NCBI GenBank assembly: GCA_026415015.1
Contig: JAOAHW010000144.1
Coordinates: 1-8,903, forward strand
Direction: 5' to 3'
Length of the DNA: 8,903 nucleotides
Source: Syntrophorhabdaceae bacterium
Lineage (GTDB): Bacteria > Desulfobacterota > Syntrophorhabdia > Syntrophorhabdales > Syntrophorhabdaceae
Positions 1 to 7,155 of the stretch are shown piece after piece; the first letter of the stretch is position 1, and every line of letters begins with the position of its first letter. The notes beneath the pieces are model-generated. The model searched no databases, was not told the DNA's origin, and saw only the letters and a program-made list of their open reading frames with translations. A program made the translations under genes and the position numbers.

Positions 1-2
1 CC

Positions 3-1010
3 ATGAGGCAGAAGACCTATTGTTATCACTGTGGTTCAGAATTAACTGTAGACTTCCTTGAGGGTAGACAGAGGCAGGTATGCAGTGTCTGTAAACAGAT
101 ACACTATGAAAACCCGCTTCCTGTGGCATCTGTGATCCTCCCCAATCACAGCCGTGAGGTCCTCCTTGTAAAAAGGGCCCATGAACCCTATAAGGATATG
201 TGGTGTTTCCCTATAGGTTTTGCCGAAGTTGGCGAGAGCATTGAGGATGCTGCCTTGAGGGAATTAAAAGAGGAGGCAGGGGTCGAAGGGAGGATTGTCC
301 AGCTCGTGGATGTAAGCTCCCATATAAACCCTTTATACGGTGAATTATTAATCGTTACTTTTGAGGCAGAAAAGATAGGTGGGACTGAGACCCCTGGTGA
401 TGATGCCTCAGAGTGTAGATACTTCCCTGTTACTGACATGCCTGACCTTGCCTTTGATTCCCAGGAAAAGGCCATAAAGACATACAGAGAACTCAAAAAA
501 GACCTCTGGAAGATACAGGACTCCCTGGAGGCATTCTTTGAAGGTACAAAACAGGACAGGATAAGCTATAAAGGAAGCCTTCTTTCTGATGACCTTATTA
601 ACGCTGTACAGAATAACTCTAAAAAAATAATAGAGCTCTGGTTAAATGATATATCCACAAACCCGTCTACCAAATCCTATCATAACTTTGACAAAAAAGA
701 GCTTTATGATAGGGCAAACTTTATAATAGGTCAGATCAATGCATGGCTAAAAGGTATAAAGGGTGAGGTAGAATTTAAGTCATTCTACTATGACCTTGGA
801 AGGACAAGGAAAAAAGACATGATACCAATTGAGGAGCTTATGAGTTCTGTTAGCCTTTTGAAAAAGCATATATGGATGTTTACATATTCTTATGGGGTAT
901 GGGAAAAGGCACTTGATATATATAGGATGTTTGAGCTCGGCGAGAGACTTGTCTATTTTTTTGACAAGGCAGTCTATTACATGGTTATGGGATATAATCA
1001 GCAGGAATAG
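3..1010 (+). CDS. Zinc-ribbon Nudix hydrolase with C-terminal RsbRD-N-like domain
   Basis: A 335-residue protein with three parts. Residues 7-30 form a zinc ribbon (Cys7, Cys10, Cys27, Cys30) like that of NADH-pyrophosphatase-type Nudix enzymes. Residues about 40-160 are a Nudix fold with a complete Nudix box at 72-94 (Gly72, Glu78, Arg86-Glu87, Glu90-Glu91, Gly93), so metal-dependent hydrolysis of a nucleoside-diphosphate-linked compound is expected. The substrate cannot be read from sequence. Residues about 185-335 are a helical domain resembling the N-terminal domain of RsbRD-type co-antagonists, with an LGRTR segment and a closing FFDKAVYYMVMGY segment; this match is from memory. The ATG lies two bases from the window edge, so its ribosome site is not visible and an earlier start cannot be excluded. 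The MFS gene follows after 2 nt, suggesting co-transcription. The Nudix call is firm; the tail call is moderate. Confidence 0.9.
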   Translation: MRQKTYCYHCGSELTVDFLEGRQRQVCSVCKQIHYENPLPVASVILPNHSREVLLVKRAHEPYKDMWCFPIGFAEVGESIEDAALRELKEEAGVEGRIVQLVDVSSHINPLYGELLIVTFEAEKIGGTETPGDDASECRYFPVTDMPDLAFDSQEKAIKTYRELKKDLWKIQDSLEAFFEGTKQDRISYKGSLLSDDLINAVQNNSKKIIELWLNDISTNPSTKSYHNFDKKELYDRANFIIGQINAWLKGIKGEVEFKSFYYDLGRTRKKDMIPIEELMSSVSLLKKHIWMFTYSYGVWEKALDIYRMFELGERLVYFFDKAVYYMVMGYNQQE

Positions 1011-1012
1011 CA

Positions 1013-2398
1013 TTGAGTCAGCCTGGTATTGGAGAGACAAGAAGGTCAGCATTAATAGTCACAACAATCACCTCCTTTTTAACACCCCTTGCACTGGCAA
1101 CAGTAAATGTAGCCCTACCTTCAATAGGCAGGGCATTCTCTATAGATGTTATGACCTTAAGCTGGATAGCCACAGCCTATATCTTAAGCGCTGCCATATT
1201 CCTCGTGCCTCTCGGGAGGGTAGCAGATATATACGGGAGAAAAAAGATATTTCTTCTGGGTATAATAATATTTACTGTTGCCTCTTTTCTCCTTGGGGTC
1301 TCCATTAGCCCCAGGATGCTTATCATCTTCAGGGTCCTCCAGGGGATAGGCGGGGCAATGATATTTGGGACAGGCATAGCAATCCTCAGTTCAGTCTACC
1401 CTCCTGGGGAAAGGGGTAGGGTATTGGGCATAAATGTTGCGGCAGTATATATAGGCCTTGCTGCTGGTCCTTTTTTGGGTGGTGTATTAACACAGCAGTT
1501 AGGGTGGAGGAGCATATTCCTCTTTAATTGCCCTGCCGGGGTATTCATTATAATCCTAACCATCAAGAGGCTCAAGGCTGACTGGGCAGAGGCAAGGGGT
1601 GAATCCTTTGATATTGTAGGTTCTATTATATATAGTATAATGCTCCTTTCTATAATGTACGGCTTTTCAAGGCTTCCTTCTTTTATGGGGACTATCCTTA
1701 TTTTAGGGGGTATTTTAGGTATACCAGCCTTTGTCCTATGGGAGAAAAGGACAAAAAACCCTATTATAGAGATATCCCTATTTATGACAAACAGGATATT
1801 TACCTTATCAAACCTGGCAGCACTCTTGAACTACAGCGCTACCTTTGCAGTAGGTTTCTTGTTGAGCTTTTATCTTCAACTCATAAAAGGTCTTAAACCT
1901 CAAGAGGCCGGGATAATCCTTGTATCACAGCCTGTTGTACAGGCAATACTCTCACCCCTTGCAGGGAGGTCTTCAGACAGGATTGAACCAAGGATAGTGG
2001 CATCTACAGGTATGGCCATTACTGCATCAGGGCTTTATCTCCTTGCATTTTTAACAAAGACATCAGGCCTTGCCTATACTATTGCCTGCCTTATAATCCT
2101 TGGTGCAGGTTTTGCCTTATTTGCCTCACCTAACACAAACGCTATCATGAGTTCTGTAGAGAATCGATACTATGGTGTGGCATCATCCATGCTTGCCACC
2201 ATGAGACTCTTAGGGCAACTATTCAGCATGGGGGTTGCCATGCTCATATTTGCCCTTTATATGGGTGATGTAAAGGTCATGCCAGCCCATTATACATCCC
2301 TCATGGCAAGTATAAAGACTGCCTTTATAGTATTCGGCATACTATGTACAGGTGGGGTTTTTATATCTCTAACAAGGGGCGACCTTAGAAAAAAATAG
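1013..2398 (+). CDS. MFS transporter, DHA2 (EmrB-like) 14-helix drug-efflux type
   Basis: A 461-residue integral membrane protein with about 14 hydrophobic segments, the usual size and topology of the DHA2 drug:H+ antiporter branch of the major facilitator superfamily. Family marks are ATVNVALPSI in helix 1 (about residues 29-38), WIATAYILSAA in helix 2, motif A GRVADIYGRKK (68-78) in the helix 2-3 loop, and a motif C-like AAGPFLGG in helix 5. Probable role is proton-driven export of a small molecule from the cytoplasm; substrate unknown. The start is TTG at 1013, two bases after the Nudix stop, with AGGA at 1003-1006 as ribosome site inside the upstream gene, implying translational coupling. 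No regulator gene is adjacent. The 3' end overlaps the convergent methyltransferase-like gene by 14 bp. Family call strong, drug specificity not supported. Confidence 0.9.
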   Translation: MSQPGIGETRRSALIVTTITSFLTPLALATVNVALPSIGRAFSIDVMTLSWIATAYILSAAIFLVPLGRVADIYGRKKIFLLGIIIFTVASFLLGVSISPRMLIIFRVLQGIGGAMIFGTGIAILSSVYPPGERGRVLGINVAAVYIGLAAGPFLGGVLTQQLGWRSIFLFNCPAGVFIIILTIKRLKADWAEARGESFDIVGSIIYSIMLLSIMYGFSRLPSFMGTILILGGILGIPAFVLWEKRTKNPIIEISLFMTNRIFTLSNLAALLNYSATFAVGFLLSFYLQLIKGLKPQEAGIILVSQPVVQAILSPLAGRSSDRIEPRIVASTGMAITASGLYLLAFLTKTSGLAYTIACLIILGAGFALFASPNTNAIMSSVENRYYGVASSMLATMRLLGQLFSMGVAMLIFALYMGDVKVMPAHYTSLMASIKTAFIVFGILCTGGVFISLTRGDLRKK

Positions 2399-3092
2399 AG
2401 TCTGCTTTTCTGTTATTTTTCTGTTTTTTTAGAAGCAATACACTTAGGATATAAAGGATGATTATGACAACAGCGAGTATTTTATCAATGCCCTCTATCT
2501 CTTTGAAAAATCTTGTGGAGAATATAAATTTGTCCTTTAGGTGATGTACAAGGATAATGAATATAAAGACAGCCCAGAACCTGATAATCCTTGAACATTC
2601 TTTTATTGTAATCCTCTTTTTAGAAAAACCATCAAAGATATCTCTGGCATTCTTTAGGGATTTTGGGTCAGGAAAGACCTGTGGGACCTCTAAAGAGTAA
2701 TCGAAATAAGTATCATTGTATATGGAACCAAGGAGCCTCTCCTCTTTTCTCAGAGTAAGTCCATATGCCCAGAAGAATAAAAATGGATAGATAACAAGGA
2801 GATAGGGGTTGCCACTTATAAGGCAGAGGCTGTTGTCAATAAGGTAATTGGCAAGGTAATAAGGGTGTCTTACAATGCTGTATATCCCTGTACTGCATAG
2901 GACAGTATTTCTTATGAGCACGCCTTTTGTGACAAAATGGATAAAGCAGCCAAGGAAAAGCATCACTAACCCTACGATTATACTGATGATATTTGTGTTA
3001 TAAAAAAATGATGAGACAACAGATAAGACTATTATAAGGTCACGGAGGTTACTCCTACTTATTATTGAACGTTCTGCCATAAATCTCACCAT
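2385..3092 (-). CDS. Isoprenylcysteine carboxyl methyltransferase-like membrane protein
   Basis: A 235-residue membrane protein of the ICMT / phospholipid-methyltransferase superfamily. The signature is in the middle: GIYSIVRHPYYLANY (about residues 69-83), then RKEERLLGSIYNDTYFDY (115-132) and a VPQVFP end (136-141). These form the SAM-binding and catalytic part in the family, so SAM-dependent methylation of a lipophilic substrate is likely. Hydrophobic segments lie around 19-50 and 88-112. Unlike most relatives, where the signature is close to the C-terminus, about 95 more residues follow with two further hydrophobic segments (about 160-173 and 184-202). The start is uncertain. Met1 at 3092 has no clear ribosome site, whereas Met5 at 3080 has GGTGAG five or so bases upstream and may be the real start (231 residues). 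True substrate unknown. Confidence 0.8.
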   Translation of the reverse strand: MVRFMAERSIISRSNLRDLIIVLSVVSSFFYNTNIISIIVGLVMLFLGCFIHFVTKGVLIRNTVLCSTGIYSIVRHPYYLANYLIDNSLCLISGNPYLLVIYPFLFFWAYGLTLRKEERLLGSIYNDTYFDYSLEVPQVFPDPKSLKNARDIFDGFSKKRITIKECSRIIRFWAVFIFIILVHHLKDKFIFSTRFFKEIEGIDKILAVVIIILYILSVLLLKKQKNNRKADSIFF

Positions 3093-3109
3093 CCATTCAA
3101 AATCTTAAA

Positions 3110-3123
3110 ACCTCTGGAGAGGT
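3110..3123. repeat. 14-bp palindrome upstream of the methyltransferase-like gene
   Basis: ACCTCT-GG-AGAGGT is a perfect inverted repeat with 6-bp arms, 17 bp upstream of the outermost ATG of the minus-strand gene. It could be an operator for that gene or a small leader hairpin. There is no direct evidence for a binding protein. Confidence 0.4.
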
Positions 3124-3148
3124 CCTGATAAACAGATTTATTTTGTAA

Positions 3149-3163
3149 GTGTTTAATTAACAC
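3149..3163. repeat. AT-rich inverted repeat in the divergent intergenic region
   Basis: GTGTT-TAATT-AACAC is a perfect inverted repeat with 5-bp arms in the 271-bp gap between the methyltransferase-like gene and ssb. In such AT-rich DNA a short palindrome can arise by chance, so a regulatory role is only possible. No convincing minus-strand -35/-10 pair was found beside it. Confidence 0.3.
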
Positions 3164-3302
3164 AAAAATAATTGGGTTGTCATTAAAAAACCTATTAATT
3201 AGAATATAAAGGCATACTAAAGACTCTAAATTATGAACCTTTTCAAGAACTTCCCGTTTATAACTTTATACCCTTATATTTGCAGAACTCTTACAATTAA
3301 TG

Positions 3303-3331
3303 TTGTCAAATTAACCTGAAAAGGTTAGAAA
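3303..3331 (+). promoter_or_regulatory. Probable sigma-70-type promoter of ssb
   Basis: TTGTCA at 3303-3308 (5 of 6 to the -35 consensus) is followed after exactly 17 bp by TAGAAA at 3326-3331 (4 of 6 to the -10 consensus). Transcription would begin near 3338, giving a leader of about 26 nt that contains the ribosome site. A palindrome lies within the spacer and touches the -10 element. Confidence 0.45.
3312..3327. promoter_or_regulatory. Palindrome inside the ssb promoter, candidate operator
   Basis: TAACCT-GAAA-AGGTTA is a perfect 6-bp-arm inverted repeat placed between the predicted -35 and -10 boxes, where a bound repressor would block polymerase. A related 12-mer in inverted orientation lies at 3236-3247 (AACCTTTTCAAG, 11 of 12 to the complement of 3315-3326). 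ssb is SOS-controlled in many bacteria, but the site does not match a LexA box I know, so the binding protein is unassigned. Confidence 0.35.
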
Positions 3332-3350
3332 TATACAGGCCAATAGAGAT

Positions 3351-3356
3351 AGGAGG
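3351..3356 (+). promoter_or_regulatory. Strong Shine-Dalgarno of ssb
   Basis: AGGAGG lies 7 nt before the ATG at 3364. It is the strongest ribosome site in the window and fixes the ssb start. Confidence 0.85.
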
Positions 3357-3363
3357 TCAATGT

Positions 3364-3792
3364 ATGAATTTGAATAAAGTTTTGTTAATAGGCAGGCTCG
3401 GAGCAGACCCTGAGGTCCGATATACGACAGATGGGACGCCTGTTGCGAGTTTCCGTATAGCCACATCAGAGACATGGAAGGATAAAAACGGAAACAAACA
3501 GGAGAGGACAGAGTGGCACAGTATAGTTGCCTGGCGGAGGCTTGGGGAGATAGCAAATGAATATCTAAAGAAGGGTATGCTTGTCTATGTTGAGGGCAGG
3601 ATACAGTCCAGGGAGTATGAGGCAAGAGACAATACAAAAAGAAGGGTTACAGAGATTATAGCCACAGATTTAAAACTCTTTCCAAAGGCCATGACGCCCA
3701 TAACAGATGATAGAAGAACGCCTGCCCAGGATAAAGCCCATGTTGATGATGTATTTGTCCCTGAGGTAGAGGAGGATGATATCCCCATGTAG
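3364..3792 (+). CDS. ssb: Single-stranded DNA-binding protein
   Basis: A 142-residue SSB that coats single-stranded DNA during replication, repair and recombination. Residues 1-105 are the OB fold with the usual opening MNLNKVLLIGRLGADPEVRY, the FRIATSE and TEWHSIVAW strands, and the LVYVEGRIQSREY segment. A short linker and an acidic tail, EVEEDDIPM, follow. The family tail normally ends DDDIPF or similar, and its last Phe docks into partner proteins such as RecQ, PriA and exonuclease I; here the last residue is Met. The length is within the usual range but the linker is short. It stands alone, not next to rpsF/rpsR, with its own probable promoter and ribosome site, and is separated from gatB by 104 bp. 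Identification is secure. Confidence 0.96.
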   Translation: MNLNKVLLIGRLGADPEVRYTTDGTPVASFRIATSETWKDKNGNKQERTEWHSIVAWRRLGEIANEYLKKGMLVYVEGRIQSREYEARDNTKRRVTEIIATDLKLFPKAMTPITDDRRTPAQDKAHVDDVFVPEVEEDDIPM

Positions 3793-3834
3793 AGATGTGA
3801 GGGGTAATCTTAAGATAACGAACCTTTGAAAATG

Positions 3835-3860
3835 CCTGAAATCTATTGTATATTTCAAGG
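3835..3860 (+). terminator. Weak hairpin between ssb and gatB
   Basis: CCTGAAAT (3835-3842) can pair with ATTTCAAGG (3852-3860), with one bulged A and a 9-nt loop, followed by a loose T-rich stretch (GATTATTTTG). The stem is AT-rich and the T run is interrupted, so it is at best a weak intrinsic terminator for ssb. It overlaps the candidate gatB promoter. Confidence 0.25.
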
Positions 3861-3875
3861 GATTATTTTGATAAT
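3846..3875 (+). promoter_or_regulatory. Possible promoter of the gatB-mtnA operon
   Basis: GATAAT at 3870-3875 (5 of 6 to the -10 consensus) follows TTGTAT at 3846-3851 (only 3 of 6 to the -35 consensus) with an 18-bp spacer. Transcription would begin near 3882 and leave a leader of about 15 nt with AGAGGTG (3886-3892) as ribosome site. Read-through from ssb is the alternative. Confidence 0.3.
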
Positions 3876-3896
3876 AAGGTCATTTAGAGGTGAAAA

Positions 3897-5345
3897 GTGG
3901 ATTACAGAGATTTTGAAGGTGGAATAGGGCTTGAGGTCCATGCCCATCTTTTAACAGAGAGTAAGCTCTTCTGTGGGTGTTCAACAAAATTCGGCGCCGA
4001 ACCCAACAGCCATACATGCCCTACATGCATGGGCCTGCCTGGTGCCCTCCCAGTACTCAATAAAAAGGTCGTGGACTTTGCCATAATGCTTGGTCTTGCC
4101 CTTAATTGCACTATTAACAGAAGAAGCATATTTGCCAGAAAAAACTATTATTATCCTGACCTACCAAAGGGTTATCAGATAAGCCAGTATGAAGAACCTA
4201 TCTGCGAAAACGGCTACCTTGATATCTATATAAATGGAGAAAAAAAGAGGATCAGGATAAAAAGGATACACATGGAGGAGGACGCCGGTAAACTTGTCCA
4301 TGAAGATACAATAGAGACAAGCACTTACAGTCTTGTGGATTATAACAGGTCGAGCGTGCCGCTCCTTGAGATTGTAAGCGAACCTGATATAAGGACACCT
4401 GGAGAGGCAGTGGAGTATCTGAAGATGTTAAGGGATTGTCTTGTCTATCTTGAGATATGCGATGGCAACATGGAGGAGGGTAGTTTCCGGTGTGATGCCA
4501 ATGTTTCTGTCCGAAGGATAGGTGATACAGGATTCGGCACAAGGACAGAATTAAAAAATCTCAATTCTTTTAAATATATAGAAAAATCCCTCGACTATGA
4601 GATCAAAAGGCAGATAGAACTCATAAAAAAAGGTGGGGAGGTAGTGCAGGAGACAAGGCTCTATAATGTCAATGAGGGTATCACCTATTCCATGAGGGGA
4701 AAAGAAGAGGCCCACGACTATAGGTATTTCCCTGAGCCTGACCTTTTGCCCCTTACAATAGAGGATGAATGGATAAATGACATAAAGGGGAGACTACCTG
4801 AACTTCCTTTTGAAAAGATAGAGAGGTTTTTAGAGGAATATGGCCTGCCAAGATACGATGTGGAGATCCTTGTATCAGATAAATCCCTTGCCTCATATTT
4901 CGAAGACACAGTGAGGCTATTCCCTGAACCTAAGACAGTGAGCAACTGGATTTTGACAGAGCTATTGAGGGAATTAAAGGCGAGAAATCTGGAGGCAAAG
5001 GATGCACCCATATCACCTGCTAATCTGGCAGAACTCCTGACACTTATAAAGAATGAAACCATAAGCATAAAGATAGGCAAGGAGATATTCCCTGAACTCT
5101 GCTCAACCGGTGTAAGCCCGGATAAGCTTGTGAAGGACAAGGGTCTCGTTCAGATATCTGATGAGGCTGCCATAGCCCAGAAGATAGAAGAGGTTATTGC
5201 AAGGTTCCCAAAAGAGGTGGCAGAGTTCAAGGCAGGGAAGGAAAAGCTCCTTGGGTTCTTTGTAGGCCAGGTCATGAAGGAGACCAAAGGCAAGGCAAAC
5301 CCAAAGCTCTTAAATGAACTCCTTTTAAAGAGGCTAAAGGCATGA
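3897..5345 (+). CDS. gatB: Asp-tRNA(Asn)/Glu-tRNA(Gln) amidotransferase subunit B
   Basis: A 482-residue protein close to the family's usual length. GatB is the tRNA-binding kinase/amidotransferase subunit of GatCAB, which converts misacylated Glu-tRNA(Gln) or Asp-tRNA(Asn) to the cognate amide form in the cytoplasm. The N-terminal catalytic cradle shows GGIGLEVHAHL (8-18), the zinc site CGC...CPTC (Cys26, Cys28, Cys41, Cys44), MGLPGALPVLN, and FARKNYYYPDLPKGYQISQ (79-97). The DYNRSSVPLLEIVSEPD and GSFRCDANVSVR segments are also family hallmarks. The C-terminus is the YqeY-like helical tRNA-binding domain ending in GQVMKETKGKANP. The start is GTG at 3897 with AGAGGTG just upstream. gatA and gatC are not in the window, so they must lie elsewhere. 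The stop overlaps the mtnA start by 4 nt. Confidence 0.96.
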   Translation: MDYRDFEGGIGLEVHAHLLTESKLFCGCSTKFGAEPNSHTCPTCMGLPGALPVLNKKVVDFAIMLGLALNCTINRRSIFARKNYYYPDLPKGYQISQYEEPICENGYLDIYINGEKKRIRIKRIHMEEDAGKLVHEDTIETSTYSLVDYNRSSVPLLEIVSEPDIRTPGEAVEYLKMLRDCLVYLEICDGNMEEGSFRCDANVSVRRIGDTGFGTRTELKNLNSFKYIEKSLDYEIKRQIELIKKGGEVVQETRLYNVNEGITYSMRGKEEAHDYRYFPEPDLLPLTIEDEWINDIKGRLPELPFEKIERFLEEYGLPRYDVEILVSDKSLASYFEDTVRLFPEPKTVSNWILTELLRELKARNLEAKDAPISPANLAELLTLIKNETISIKIGKEIFPELCSTGVSPDKLVKDKGLVQISDEAAIAQKIEEVIARFPKEVAEFKAGKEKLLGFFVGQVMKETKGKANPKLLNELLLKRLKA

Positions 5346-6367
5346 CAGACCATATATACTGGCAGGATGGGTCACTCTTTCTCCTTGACCAGAGGCTTTT
5401 ACCTTTCAAGAAAAAATATGTGGAATGTAAGACTCTAAAGGATGTGGCCGAGGCCATAAGGAATATGACTATAAGGGGTGCGCCATTAATAGGGATAGTA
5501 GCTGCCTATGGTGTTGTCATAGGTATGAAAGAGGTTATCAGGTCAAAGGGAAGGGCAACAGAGAAGGACTTTGATAGGATAAGCACTACCCTATTAAAGA
5601 CAAGACCTACTGCTGTAAACCTCTTATGGGCATTAAAAAGGATGCAAAAGGCATATCTCATGGCAAAGGATGACCCTTCTCTTGAAGGGTCTATGCTTGA
5701 TGAGGCAGTCTCTATACACGTTGAGGATATAGAGAACAACAGGATGATATCCCTTTTTGGTGCTGAGCTCATTGAAGATGGTGATACAATACTCACCCAC
5801 TGTAATGCCGGTGCCCTTGCCATGGGCGGATACGGCACAGCCCTGGGTGTCATTAAGGCAGCCCATGAATCAGGGAAAAAGATAAAGGTCATAGCCACAG
5901 AGACAAGGCCGTATCTCCAGGGTGCAAGGCTTACTGCATGGGAACTCCGTGAGGCAGGTATAGATGTAGAGATAGTCCCTGATAATCATGGTGGTATACT
6001 ATGTTACAAAGGGGCCATAGACAAGATAATAGTGGGTGCTGACAGGATAGCATTAAATGGAGACACAGCTAATAAGGTGGGGACATACATGCTGGCATTA
6101 TGTGCCTACAGGCATAAAATCCCATTCTTCGTGGCAGCCCCTATATCCACATTTGACAAAGACATAAAGGACGGGTCTTATATAGAGATAGAGGAGAGGC
6201 CAGAAAAAGAGGTGAAATACATCATGGCTGTCCCTATCACCCTTAAAGATATTAAAGCAAGATACTATTCCTTTGATATAACACCCCATAGATATATAAC
6301 CAACATAATTACAGAAAAGGGTATAATCAAAAAACCTTTTAAAAAATACATACATCAGCTCTTTTAG
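5342..6367 (+). CDS. mtnA: S-methyl-5-thioribose-1-phosphate isomerase
   Basis: A 341-residue member of the eIF2B alpha/beta/delta-like isomerase family. MtnA converts 5-methylthioribose-1-phosphate to 5-methylthioribulose-1-phosphate in salvage of methylthioadenosine. Visible marks are MTIRGAPLIG (42-51), KTRPTAVNLLWAL (86-98), THCNAGALA with the catalytic Cys154, ATETRPYLQGARLTAWEL (185-202), and IVGADRIALNGDTANKVGTY with the catalytic Asp234. One segment differs: the usual DNMAG-type loop reads PDNHGGI here (213-219). The ATG at 5342 overlaps the gatB stop (ATGA), indicating translational coupling, and the SAM-hydrolase gene follows after 5 nt. No mtnB, mtnC or mtnD is seen, so the downstream fate of the product is open (full Met salvage or a shorter shunt). 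A ribose-1,5-bisphosphate isomerase is a less likely alternative. Confidence 0.92.
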   Translation: MTDHIYWQDGSLFLLDQRLLPFKKKYVECKTLKDVAEAIRNMTIRGAPLIGIVAAYGVVIGMKEVIRSKGRATEKDFDRISTTLLKTRPTAVNLLWALKRMQKAYLMAKDDPSLEGSMLDEAVSIHVEDIENNRMISLFGAELIEDGDTILTHCNAGALAMGGYGTALGVIKAAHESGKKIKVIATETRPYLQGARLTAWELREAGIDVEIVPDNHGGILCYKGAIDKIIVGADRIALNGDTANKVGTYMLALCAYRHKIPFFVAAPISTFDKDIKDGSYIEIEERPEKEVKYIMAVPITLKDIKARYYSFDITPHRYITNIITEKGIIKKPFKKYIHQLF

Positions 6368-6372
6368 ATAAT

Positions 6373-7155
6373 ATGGTACTATCAGATACAATCACCCTTT
6401 TAAGTGACTTTGGCACAAGGGATACATATATAGGACAGATGAAGGGTGTAATTATCTCCATAAACTCCCTTGTTAGGATAATTGATATAACCCACGAGAT
6501 AGAGCCCCAGGATATAAAAGAGGCTGCATTCCTCATCAAAGAATACTATGCCTTTTTCCCTTTGGGGACTATTCATGTGGCTATTGTAGACCCCGAGGTG
6601 GGTAGCAGTAGAAGGCCCATAATAGTGAAAAAGGACGGGTATTTTTTTATTGGTCCTGACAATGGTATTTTTACCATGATACTAAAAGGTAACTATGAGA
6701 TATTCACCATCGAAAACAGGGATTTTACATTAAAAGAAATAAGCAATACATTCCACGGCAGGGATGTCTTTGCCCCTGTGGCAGCCCACCTATCAAAAGG
6801 ACTTGAGGTATCCTTGATAGGCACGAGGGTCCAAGACCCTGTCCTCATCCCAGATATATATCCAAGGATTGAATCAGATGTCCTCTATGGTGAGATTGTG
6901 CGTTTTGACAGATTCGGCAATGCCATAACAAATATAGACGCCTCTACATTAAAGGACTTTTTAGGCAGGAGGAATTTCAGGATAGAGGTAGGCGGCATGT
7001 CCTTTGATTCTATTAACAAGAGTTATTTTGAGGGGCCTGTAATATGCCTTATAGGTAGTTCAGGTTATCTTGAATTTGGTTGCTACAAAGATAGCTTTAA
7101 AGAGCTTTTTAAAATAGCCAAGGGCGAAGAAGTGATGGTAAGGCCAATCATTTAA
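6373..7155 (+). CDS. SAM hydrolase (adenosine-forming), DUF62 / SAM hydroxide adenosyltransferase
   Basis: A 260-residue protein of the DUF62 family, related to fluorinases, which use water as nucleophile to split S-adenosylmethionine into adenosine and methionine. Motifs in order: LLSDFG (9-14), IVDPEVGSS (71-79), GPDNGIF (94-100), TFHGRDVFAPVAAHL (126-140), GEIVRFDRFGNAITNI (173-188) and GSSGYLEF (238-245). The Asp-Arg-His triad known from archaeal relatives is present as Asp73, Arg80 and His128, with the expected 7-residue Asp-to-Arg spacing. The DPGVG loop common in the family reads DPEVG here. The ATG lies 5 nt after the mtnA stop without a clear Shine-Dalgarno, so translation probably depends on coupling. 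The 3' end overlaps the convergent SGNH gene by 8 bp. Physiological role of the family is still debated. Confidence 0.9.
   Translation: MVLSDTITLLSDFGTRDTYIGQMKGVIISINSLVRIIDITHEIEPQDIKEAAFLIKEYYAFFPLGTIHVAIVDPEVGSSRRPIIVKKDGYFFIGPDNGIFTMILKGNYEIFTIENRDFTLKEISNTFHGRDVFAPVAAHLSKGLEVSLIGTRVQDPVLIPDIYPRIESDVLYGEIVRFDRFGNAITNIDASTLKDFLGRRNFRIEVGGMSFDSINKSYFEGPVICLIGSSGYLEFGCYKDSFKELFKIAKGEEVMVRPII

Noticed and set aside
892..1308. Plus-strand open frame of 138 codons across the Nudix/MFS junction
   Set aside because: It overlaps two well-supported genes in another frame and its translation has no family features; it is a shadow frame.
2399..2440. Terminator between the convergent MFS and methyltransferase-like genes
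   Set aside because: T runs are present, but no GC-rich stem precedes them on either strand; the sequence is coding for the minus-strand gene.
4718..5140. Minus-strand open frame inside gatB (also similar ones inside mtnA and ssb)
   Set aside because: These lie antisense to conserved genes, are rich in Ser/Leu as expected for antisense shadows, and show no motifs or ribosome sites.
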